Positions 49,932 to 61,600 of a DNA stretch of 64,000 bases are shown here, piece after piece. The notes beneath the pieces were generated by a model. That model did no database searches, was not told the origin of the DNA, and saw nothing but the letters and a program-made list of their open reading frames with translations. Source of the DNA: Sympetrum striolatum (taxonomy: Eukaryota > Arthropoda > Insecta > Odonata > Libellulidae); assembly GCA_947579665.1 (NCBI GenBank), contig OX388348.1, positions 5,766,001 through 5,830,000 of the forward strand. Direction: 5' to 3'. Both the position numbers and the translations under genes were made by a program. The first letter of the stretch is position 1. Every line of letters begins with the position of its first letter.

Positions 49932-52148
49932 TAGCGTATGTAATAAGACTAAAAGATGAGATTACAAAGATCAGAGGTACAGATTTTCAAGATCAATCAC
50001 CCGCACCCATATTTGGGATTGATTAAAGGGTCGAATAAAGTGGAGCGAAGTTTTTAGCGGAAGAAAAGGAGTTGAAAATTAAGGGAATTCGGAAGAAGAT
50101 TGACCGTTGTATTATTGACAGACAGAGTGGGGTATTTAGGGATAAGTTATCATATGGGCGAGTTGTTCTCGAAGGAAAGAGAGAGTAGAAATGTGGAATC
50201 AGCCTTATAATTAATTATATTGGAAGGCATGTCGGAGTAAGTCTAAGAAGATTTAATAGAAAAATATTACTATGATTTCGAAAATGAGTGTTTGAAAAAT
50301 CCCTTTAAGGCGGCACTAAATAATAAACTATTTTTAAAACGAAATTGAAGCCTCTATTGGGAGTGGAGAGCTTTAATACAGAAGGCATGGCTCATATTGC
50401 CGTCATTGACCAATTTAAGAAAGAAATTCATCGTTTTAATACTCATTTTACAAAATTAGCTTCGATTCTCTTTCTAAATTTCTCTCGATTCTTTGCAGTG
50501 AGAGAAATTCCCCATTGTCTGAGTTCGTCTCTTTTAGAGCATACGAAGATAAGTTTTTTTGTGAAGGAATGCTATAAGGATAAGATCGAATAAAGGAGTT
50601 TCTGATATCAATCGAGAATCATATAATTAGTAATATGTCTTAGGATTCACGGTTAATCGCATCTATTAACGTTAGATATCGAGCTAAAAGTAATTCTTTA
50701 TTACTAGTTCTTCTTTTATTTTCCAATAATCTTATCACCGTGTGTTAACACAAGTATTCTACTGCTATACCCATGGAGAAATCATTGAAATTTTTAGTTG
50801 GATTCTTGGAGCCTTCCTTTGTCATAAAGAAAGAAGTCGACGTCGTTATTTCTCCCAATATCTTTTCTGCATTATCTCCCGAAACCGGATTAAAAACTTT
50901 ATCTTCCGATCATTACCAGCGGGTAATCCCTTTTAAGCGAACCTCGATTCAGTTACAATGTAAGTCATAATTATTTTCTCAGCCGAACGGTTTGAATCTG
51001 GCCCAGTTATCGCTCTATTGAACCGACCGAAGGAGTTGCGGCCACTTGTTCGGTACGCACGGGACCGTGAAAACGTATTGGGCCGCTAACGAAAGAAAAA
51101 CTTTTAATGCCACCCGTATAAGACGCGAACTTTTGGGATTTCTTCCGGAGTTTTTAATTGCTACTCCGCTCTTGTGGTGGCCTACGCAACGTTAATATTA
51201 ACCCGCGGAAAGTTCTTAACCAGGCTTATGATTTCCTTCTTCTCATACATACTCTCCAATGCATTCCTCAGCCTCCCTTTCCTCACAAGGGCCGCACTTT
51301 CTCCTTCTTGACCCTCTGTCATCTCTCTTTTTCGGTTTGCTCAACAAACTTGTGCATGCAACCTTCCGACATGGTTAGCGAGCATATGTTGCGACCAAGG
51401 CCCGCCAGAGGGGAGTTAAAGCGTGCCATTTAGTCTCGGCCAATGAGTTTTTGGAGCTCCGAAATTTCATAGGAAAAAATGCTGTCCGTCTGTCATCAGC
51501 CCGAAGGCCCCTTTTGCTGACAAAACCTCGGAGAGGAAATGGGGCTTACCAGATGAGGAGTGAGTTTGCTATCTCCGCTTCGACAAAATGTTACGAGAAC
51601 GAACAATTCACACAAATAAAGCACTGCTTTAACAACACTTATTTTGGAGTAATCAGTATGAATGCTTTTCTCTGCTTCGATAATGCTCGAACATTATATC
51701 GAATATCAGAAATGACCCAAAAGTGAATTATAAATACGCATTCTTTATTTTGTACCAAAACACAAATAACACATTTATTTGAATATAAAAGCAGTTAATT
51801 ACATTGCGTAAATCAGTTCTCAGTAATACTGACCAGTGAATTAAAATGTATACATCATGAGTAACTTGTGGCTTTTGTTCGGCTTAACTCCATTTCAAAT
51901 GGACTGTGCAATGCACAGTGTGCATTCAATAGTCCTCCGTCTATCTCTGATCTGCTAATCAAGAGTCTTAGGATTCCCTGGATGTTTATTCATATTATAG
52001 AATTTCAGGGTTTATTCATCTGGAGTTAAATAACACCTTATATCTGTTATTGCTATAATTTCTACACTCAATTGAGCTCTGAGGAAATTTAATTTGATCA
52101 ATAATTATTGTTAAAAAAATAAGATTTTGCGTAATCGTAAATTACAGA
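49932..52148. other. No gene recognised
   Basis: The open frames at 51.16-51.73 kb lack domains. The segment at 50.98-51.45 kb is GC-richer than its surroundings but not interpretable. Confidence 0.35.
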
Positions 52149-52213
52149 AATAAAACGAATCACCAAAACCCTATCAAATAACCCGTTGATGGAGTTTGGT
52201 GATTCGTTTTATT
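52149..52213. other. 65-nt hairpin, pre-miRNA-like
   Basis: The arms AATAAAACGAATCACCAAA (52149-52167) and TTTGGTGATTCGTTTTATT (52195-52213) are perfect reverse complements over 19 bp. Inside, TATCAA pairs with TTGATG, extending the stem to about 25 bp with a small bulge and an 8-nt loop. Size and shape resemble a miRNA precursor, but the strand, expression and conservation are unknown. A foldback transposon remnant is an equal alternative. Confidence 0.5.
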
Positions 52214-54413
52214 CAATCTTTCAAACACCGGCGAACTTCCTTTATTATGTACATTAGTAGCCCAAATTTCCATATGCTGTAGCATGCAAAATCTGTACAT
52301 GGATCATTTACCTAAATGGTGATATAATATCGACCAATAAAATATAGTTAATTTCTGAGGAAGATCAATTGCTTTAGTCTCTGTATGCCTCTCAACAAAA
52401 TGTTTTATTTATATAATTTCATACCAGAATTTTAGCAGTAATGAAATGATAATTGAAGGCAAGTTATACATTTGATCATAGTGTAAGACCGATTTTGAAG
52501 AATGTAGAATTACAAGCCTTAGTCAGCGTAATTTTAATTTCAAATTAATAAGGCTGTCGTAAAATCGTTTCCAGCACATATTTTGTAGTTTAAATGACCT
52601 AGTGAATAGTTGGCTGCTTCTTACTTTCGGATTTGATACTTCAAAACTGAAATTACAGAATACTCCCAAAAGTGAGGAATATAGAAAGATTTTTCTCTGA
52701 AAGAGTGCTACAATATAAAAGTTTAACATGAGATTTTAGCATAAGAATACCTTAGAAACTATTAGAAAATAACATAATTATAATATATTATGTGAACGCA
52801 ACTATCTCTGTTCTTTGTTAATTTCTGGGATACGACTTTTTTCCTTTTCCAAAGAATGATCTCTGTTTTAAGCGAATATCGAAATAAGATTTCAATATAA
52901 TATTAAAGGATAAAAGGAGAATTTCAAAACATTAATGATATATATATATAACAGCTAAATATGAAAAGTTTCGGAATAATTTACATGTTCACTGTGCGAA
53001 TAATCATACCATTATTATTTAGCTGTCTTTAAGGAGTACATTTCGTCTGATTGGTATTTATCGTGCTGTGTTATTGGTAGATTAATGTTATTCTTTGCTT
53101 CTCTCATGGAAACTCGTGAATTCTTTCAATATGATAATCAAACGCTTTTAATTCTGCAAATTTTGAGCTCAATAAACATGAAAATAAAATCCTCATGTTT
53201 TCGTTATCTTATCAATACCTAATTCGTGATAGATATTTCTATTTGGAATATCTGCACCCACTAAAATCCTTAATTGTTCTAGAGCCTTAAAAGAAACTCA
53301 TTAAAATCGTTCCTTGTGAGCAGTGTAGCATAATAGTTCGTTGGCTGCTACAGAGTTTTATATGATTCAATTAGCAATGTTTTCAAACGTTTTTTCATAA
53401 TAATATTCATATTTATTTAAAATGAGCATAAAAAGATAGGCAAACAATAAATTTTAGAAAATTTTGGTTCTCACGAGCATATCCAAGATTCTATCAGAAT
53501 ATGCCCTTTTAGGATAATTAATTTTATACAGTTTATACACAGTATACATTTAATTGGCGAAGAAAAACTAAAAATTGGCAATTTATTATGCCGTTATTTT
53601 CCAAAATATATTACGAGTAAGAAATTTTCAAATACTTCGTACAAATCATTACCTCTTTACTAATTTCTCAAATATATCCTGTTTCTTTCGTGTTTTCCGA
53701 TTTTCTCTCTCCTTGTCATTGTATTTTCTGATTATTTTTATTCTTTCCCCTAGTTTGTCTAAACTTTTCTTTCTTTTTCTTCTGCCCTGTTTTCTTCGGC
53801 AATCGTATTCCCGTCTTCCCTCATTCATCACATCTCCCCCTTTCTCCCTTTGTCCTGCAGCACTTTCCGCAACATAACTTTCCCTTAAAACCTCCAACGA
53901 CTTGGTTCCTCTCTCTCTTCCCCGCAAAACCTCACTCCCTTTTATTTCATGGCAGTCAAAATCTCGCTTTATTTCCCCACTACGAAAACGTCCGAGCAAA
54001 ATGCGCGTGCTGCAAAGATTAACTCTCGGATTCTAAAGCACCAAAACTCGCGTTCGCGGTTTTCACTCGAATTTCCATCCGAAGAGCATTTTTGCTGCTC
54101 GAAGTCGTGTTTCATGGATAGTTTACAATTCCTGCCGTCGGTTGTGTGGCGGTATTCAGCCGCATGAGAAGAAGTACAGTCTTCTGTTTCATTTTTAGAG
54201 CCATATTTCTTGAGATTGGTCGTAGTTACTCGAAATCAATAAATATAGATTCCTATCCTTTGTCCGAATTTTGAAGTTTTGTGAACTAAAACCTGTAGCA
54301 TCGGAAGAAAAACAATGCCTTCGAAACGTATTTATTTTCAATCAGTGTGTGTAGCAAATTAAACAAACGTAAGATATATTGTTCAAAGCATCAAATTCTT
54401 GTATTATTTATTA
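52214..54413. other. No gene recognised
   Basis: The pyrimidine-rich stretch at 53.65-53.95 kb gives open frames on both strands through composition alone. Nothing else is seen. Confidence 0.4.
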
Positions 54414-55620
54414 CTAGCTGTAGCGCCCATTGATTCTCAACGTGGAGAATAAAAGTAAAATTAAATGCAGTAATCCTTTTATGAAAAAGAAGATAATCTA
54501 ACTTGTATAATTTTAGCTTCGTTCAATGGAACAGATTACCGTAAACGAAACTTTTCCGCGAAAATCCCAATATTTTACGCTCTCGTAATTTGTAGCTGAA
54601 ATCTATAAGTTTGTTCATCTGAATATTCATTTTCATATAATATTTCTATCAAACTTATCTCAGGTTGACAACAATGATTCTTCTTCATTTGATTTTGCAA
54701 TTGATATAGAGCCTGCGAACGATATTTCGATTTGTATTTCCAAACCAATAAAACAAGAAATGAACATTTTACTTAAGTTTACAAAGCCACCTTGACTAAA
54801 TGTTCAATCTCAGATCTTTCAAATGAACAATTTCTTCGATAAAGACAGCATTCGTTCAAAGTTTATAAAAACACACTCAAAGATAAAATTAGGATAAACG
54901 TCACCACCTTTAAGGATTAATTTTCAGAAATGCACAAAGGCGCGTAAGCAAATAATAGAAATAAATATTACTGTGAAAACGACCGATGAATATTTTTACG
55001 GGAAGTAACAAAAACACCACATAAGCACTGAACACAATCATTAACACAAAAACTGTCACGGAAATGAAAGTCGAAACGAAAACTACGATTAAACTTAAAA
55101 TTTTACGGTAAACAATTAAGTTGATGAATAAATAAAACATGGTTGCTACAGAAGCTTAAACAAAATTCGAAAAACTTTCTTAAATATTTCATTAATTCTC
55201 AATGTCTTCTTATATATAAACTCATGAGTTAGAATCAACAATCACCTAGATCGTCAAGGGAATGGTTTGTGTTCGCAATTACGAGTCGAAAACGATATTC
55301 CATGACTAAATAAGAATGTGTATTTTGTTCTCCTTCTTTTGGTACTTGATTCGACTTTCTAGGACCATTATTTCTAATTTAATTTTGCAAAAGAAATGAA
55401 TCGTGCAACGAAAAAAAATTACCTCTACGTGTATTTCTTATGGAAAGGTTTTGACCCGTCTGGGTTCGAACCGTGGACTTTAGGGAAATAAAAAGTAGCC
55501 TATACTTTGCGTGGGGTCAACTTTTAATAATGTAGAAAATTTCAAAGTTTTGCGACTTCCGGTTCTCGAGTTTTTAGCGAACATACATACATACACACAC
55601 ACCCACACACACACACACAC
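54414..55620 (-). mobile_element. Helitron, probably non-autonomous, minus strand
   Basis: On the minus strand it ends with an imperfect hairpin (54445-54426), then CAG and CTAG at 54417-54414, then T. Toward its 5' side lie the family's conserved blocks: TTGACGATCTAGGTGAT near 55250, and CCACGGTTCGAACCCAGACG near 55470, preceded by a GTGT-rich run near 55.6 kb. It has no replicase motif. The exact 5' terminus is unclear because of the (CA)n run. Confidence 0.55.
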
Positions 55621-55666
55621 ACACTCTATTTTATATTATAGAAGATCTATTTTATATTATAGATTA
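55592..55666. repeat. (CA)n microsatellite and 21-bp tandem duplication
   Basis: A CA dinucleotide run (55592-55624, one interruption) is followed by TCTATTTTATATTATAGA... at 55625-55645, repeated nearly exactly at 55646-55666. Confidence 0.9.
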
Positions 55667-58600
55667 ATATTTATGTTTTTAAAAGTAATAATCGATCCCT
55701 CCTAAATTTACTGAAGTAATAATTTCAGTAAATAAAGTTCACCGTTTTGACATTCCATAGATCATAAACGGGAAAGAAACGAAGAGTTAAACCTTGTAAA
55801 TAAAAGAAGTAAAGGTACCGTCGTGGGCAAGTCGTAGACGCCTGAGGGAAGGCCGCCATCTATCGGAAATATAAAGAACGTCCGAAAGAATGAATAATTC
55901 ACAGATTATAAATTCACAACCCCTGGAGCTCCACCATTACGACGCTTTATCGAAAAGGACGGGATTTTCGAACGAGAATTCCCTTTAGAAGACTTCCGCC
56001 TACACTAATACGCCTTCTGCACTGTTTTTGTGATTTATGTGAATCTGGGGTGCATCAGCGCTTCCCTTTTCTAAAAGACCTCGCCTTCTTCCAAATCTCC
56101 TCAGAGGAATCTCTCTCATTGCGGTGCGCCTCATTGCAATCGATATGCGCCAATCCTTCTAAATTAGGTTTCTAAGATGTTGAACACAGCGTCGTTCAGA
56201 ATTTTTCTCGCTCTTTCCTGGAACTTGAAGCATAAGCAGTAATTACATTCTGAAATTTTCGTTTTTTTATTTTATTGGTTTATATGTCGATGAAATGTTA
56301 CTCGGTACACGGTGTTGAAGTGCGGATAATTTGCCATTCGTAAGAAGAGTGTGATCGGAAAGATAGACATGTGAAAGTACTTTTTTATCCCCTGTGGTGA
56401 TCTTGGCGAATGAAAATATTGTAATTTAAAAATATACACTTTTGTCAGTTTCAGCACTGTCACTGTCACATGTTCCACGTTTATTTTATGCGTAAGGTCT
56501 TTACGCTATATTCTACTAAGTAACACACTCGTAATTTCAATTTCTCTTCAAAACAAGGTTATAAAAAGATGTTAAATATTCTTTGTAAAATATAACATAA
56601 TGTTATAACTCTTAGAAAAGAGCCGCGTAATATGAGGTGAATTAAAGTTGTTTATGAAATGAGCCTACGAAATGGTGGTAACCCAATTTCATATTATAAT
56701 TTGACGATTCCGATTGCTCATGTAATTTTCTCCTCGAAATATTGTTTTTGGTGTATTCTAAAAATAAATTATTCTCTGTCGATGAATTCAAACTCGCTCG
56801 GAATCTTCCTAGTTTTTGCTTATTTGATAACCGCTTTTCGTTTAGTTCATTTCATTTTGCCTCGGAAGGCGAATCCTGTTAGAGCCGAGAAGTTTTAATT
56901 ACGCCGGTTAATAACAAGTTGTTCATAATCTGCCGCCGTTTCCTCAGCGTTTCTTTCGACGGATTCTTCGCCTGGGGAAATTTCAAATTTGCGCAATTCC
57001 TCACGCGACGAAAACTTAGATGATTGCAGTCATTCACAAAAAGAACACTTCTTTATTTTCACCTTCGGCTTCCGTCATCACTCCCAGCGCATTTGAGGAG
57101 GAACTCTCTCTCATTTTAAAATTCGTGTCATTTACAAAAAGCAAAGAGTGTTTTTTCTGTATTGTGAGGCTAATTGAACCGATGGACAATTCTATTTGCG
57201 GCCTTTCTTTCGTTAAATGGATCGGCAGAAAGACATCACACAAAATAAAGGCATATTAAGATGGACGGTTTTTGAGCAAAGTTCTTTCATTCCTCTTTTT
57301 ATTTCATCCACGGCCTTCAACGGTTGAAACGAAAAAGAAATAACACCTTCTCCTAAATGGTCGAAGGTAAATCCGGTTGAGTAATTCTTTCCTTCCTTCG
57401 TTCTACCTCGAAATTTTCTTTGTGTGACCTACATCCTACAATGGAGGGCATTTCTTCTAAGCTTTTTTATTCCTTGAGGGTGCTAGTTTGCCGCTGCACC
57501 GCCTAACCCCAAAAACGAATAGCGGTCTTTAGAATGCGAGGCCAGTTATTTCGGAATTTACAGTCCACCGAGGTGTGATTTTTAGTTTGCGCATCCGTCT
57601 TCTCGGGCCTTTTTTAGATAAAGATTTATGTTAAATACAGCGAGTTCTTTCTCTAAGTTGCAGCGCCGAATGCGGTTGAAGCCGCATATTGTTCCGTGGG
57701 AATGCGATTCCTCGGCCTAAGTAATTTCCCACTTTTTCCATTTTGGACTAAATTAGCTCCGCGTAAATGGGAGCTTTTCGCGGTATTATAGATAAGGTGA
57801 CGTCCTTTCTCGGGATTCTTAAAGCGTTATTCTTTCTCGCTACTTTTAATTTTCTCCGGCTCAGCTTGAATTTCAATGGATTTTATTCTTCTACCAGACT
57901 TAAGGCTTGATAAACGTTATTCCCAATACGTTTCTTATCGTCACAAAGACCAGTTTTGATTTCCATTAATTTTAAAAACCTCTCGAAGAATTCTTTTATG
58001 AATATTCGATTTATTACATTTTGTAAATCATAGATAAAACTTCGTGGTATACAGTCGGAGTTACATACCGATGTGAAACATAGATATCATTTGGCGTTGT
58101 GCATACCACGAGGATGCTATCCTTAACAATATCTTTGTAGTCGTTGGTCTGCTAAGGTGTAAATTCATTGTTAATTAATCTGTGTATTTTGTCATTACTT
58201 AAAAATGCATTAATTAATTAAACGCAAGGTAATATAATCTGAAGGATTCCTCTAAATTTGTATTCTTTCTTATAATTAGAAAAGCATAATTTTTGGCGGA
58301 AACATTCACATCTATAAGTACTGCTGACTTTATGCTATGATTTATAAATTTATCAGTCTCTATACTTTTAGTATCAATACTGGAAAATGATTGAATTTTG
58401 AAATCGGGTATGATGAGCGTTTCTTTTCCAGATCTGATAATATCTACAAAGATCGTTGGTTAGAATTATCGAAACACTCTTTTACTCATCACAGATTTAC
58501 TTACTAATTATTTGAATGAAATGCAGACAAAAATATCGAATTGTAAAGGGCTCGATGATAGAAAATAAATAAAATTCGGTAAAATAAGAAACCCTGGATA

Positions 58601-61600
58601 GTAAGACTAAGACTTTTTTATAAGAAGTAGCGTAAGTATATTAAAAAAATAAAGTTTGGGAAATGTAATCTTGCGTGGCGGACGAGCAAAAAGTGAAAAA
58701 GGGCGATGGTAATTGAATATCTGTTAAAGGTAGATATCAAAGAAAGTTAATTAATAAATTACTTAACTTGCACTCAATAAAAAGTAATTTAAAAGCTCTC
58801 CTGTATTATTAACGCGTCGAAAGAGCTTTTTCTTTAATTTTAAATTATGAAATAACCACCTTCTTTGCCTAAAATTTCACAACTTTAAGCAAATTAAGTT
58901 TGACCTTTCATATACGCCAGAAATGCTTTCAGTATTTTTTGAAAACTCGATTATTTCGTTATTTTGTTTTATTAAAAAAAAATAATAACGGTGCTCTAGA
59001 ATTAAAACAAAACGAGGAAAGGTTAAGTTCTATTTTTAAGGTTACAGGATTGTGTAAGAGAGAGGATTTTGGATCTGATTTTGTTTCCAGTGTTTTATTT
59101 TTTTAACGAATATTTCTTTTACTGTTGGAGTAACTTTTGCTCCAGCATGAAGGAAATTTTATCTGTACTATCCTAGAATATCAAGTTTATTTAGATGAAT
59201 AAATGAAAATATATTACTTGAAAGTTGAAATTTATTTTCTGCGAGTAAATATGTGTCAATTTCCAGAATTAATGTTCCAAAAAATCAATATGATAATCTT
59301 GCACCAATTCTCTTATCATAATGTGTATTTAAAAAAACGAATCTCTTTCGTCAAAATTTACCATTATTACTATTATTAATATACGTCAAATAGTTGAGCG
59401 CGTGTTATCGTTTCTATATTGGTTGATTTTCAGTTTTGTGAAGTTTTAAAGGTTTTGATTATTTTCGATATTCCACTGTTTTCCTTTTTTGGATCACATA
59501 ATACAATTAATATTTAAAATGATTTTGAACTAATTATCTCATTTGCTCCGATAATGAGAAATCAAATTTTTACAGATCTCTATTGTTTAAACTGTTGTCT
59601 CTCCTGTTTCTAAACGAATCGAATTCCGTCTTGCTTCCGAAAATCAGCATTTTGATGGTTTGTGAGGTCTTACCGCGCTGTCTTTACTTAGATTTTCTTA
59701 TCTTCCCGATTAAGTTCGTCTCCATTTATTTCCTCGCAAACTTCGACGTCTCGTGGCTGTATCGCCAGTCGGATATTTGATATTCAGGTCGCATGGGTGC
59801 CGTAATAAGCGCGGATCCACCGCACCCGGATGCATCCACTGCACCCAGATGCTTCCTTCCTGAAAATCGCGTGCCTCCCTATTGCTGAGCAATCGAGGCT
59901 ATTCAAACAAATGACTGTCTGTATGCACGATTTTTCTAACGGTTTTGTCCAAGGGGAATTTCTTCGGAAGGAACAGAATTTGGTAGAATCGCATTAAATG
60001 CATTCTTCCTACATAGGATATTCAAAAATCCGCATTTCCTGCAGATTTCATTCGATTTGCCTCAAAGAGAAAGAGAGAGAGAGAAAGAGAGAGACGAAAA
60101 TGAAGGAGGTGATTCTTACGATAAAATTCACCTTAGTTGATTCGCTTCAGTGGTTCATGCAGAATATCTGCGTTTTGGGACCTTTCTTAAAGATGTTAGA
60201 AATAGTAAGTCCAGCTAAATAAAATTTAAGCTATAAGCCGATCTTAATGATTTTATTAAAAATATTTCATGTATAGAAATTATTTATTCATAAAATCTTT
60301 AAAGATCAGGCTCATAGAGACATATTTTTTAGAATACTACGAATGATCTGAAACATTATACATTACCAACCCTACCTAAAAAGGTAAATATTCCAAGTAA
60401 AAGGGCTATTTATTAATTTTCAATGAGGAAAAATTAAATAAATTAAAATATGTTGATTTAAATTGCCATATGCAGTATATGCAATCCTTTAATCTAGAAT
60501 GATTTCTAGTTCTGCTGATAATAATATTGAAGTAATCAATACATGCATGTATTTGGGTGATAAAATTCGCATCAATCCATACATATTTCTTCAGAAGATT
60601 TCTTCGATATATACGAAGTTATTTCGGTTTTATAGTAGTGCAAAAATGAAGTTAATATTTTATGTGGATGTGTTGCAGTCTACTTGTTTTGCTAAGCGTG
60701 TAGCGAGAGTAAATAAACAGTCGACAAAATATACCACTGTCAAGATTAGCCAAACATAAAATGAAACTGCATCCATCTATCTTGCAGTATATCAATATAC
60801 GTATCAATCCTTTGCAGTTACAAATTTAATGTGATTCCTTAATTTAAAAACATTAATTTTTTGACAATGCTGATAGGAATCAAGTCAGGATCAGTATGGT
60901 ATCCTGTATAGCTGATACTGTAGGATAGCCTATATTTTGGAAGGTGCAGTCGATTAACTGAGTTTAAATAAGCAAGTCAATTACTCTGACATTGAAATTA
61001 ATTATATTATTCTGAAGAAACAACTCAAATCCTCATTTCCAACGAAGATACAATTTAACTCTTGGTTTGTTACTTCTACTCTCCACGTATTATATTATGA
61101 ATCTATTGTATATTTTCTGAAAAATGCTCAGCTTTATATATTTGGAACGCGTATCAGGAAGTTATGTTATACTACACTGAGATCTTTTTTGACCACGAAA
61201 TACTCTCGAAATTCGGAATTTATGGTTCGTTGGAGCTTAAAAATGAATTCTCTCTGTTTGATTTACTAACTTTTTTGCCGCACGCATAAATAATAATCCA
61301 TATGCGAATGACAGAAGTGAAATACATATATCATGCAATTTTAGTTTCCTTTAATTCAGCTTTTATTTTTCTAATTAAAATTGAAAATATTATTTATAAA
61401 TGTAGGCATAAGAGCATATGCAAATGCATATATTTTCGTATAATCTCTCATTTTGTGAATAAAATTATATATTGATTACAGTTTGTTGTGTTTTGAACTT
61501 ATATTTATTTTCTATGTATTTTTTTAAATTTTCATTTGATTGAATATTTATCTTCAAACATCAGTAAGTAAGATATTTGATCTTATAGCTAGTTCAAAAA

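Noticed and set aside
53575..53999. Overlapping 100- and 116-codon frames on opposite strands
   Set aside because: Strong pyrimidine/purine strand bias alone keeps both strands open. The peptides are low complexity.
59710..59892. GC-richer frame with repeated CACCCGGATGCATCC-like words
   Set aside because: It contains a short local duplication but no domain or splice sites.
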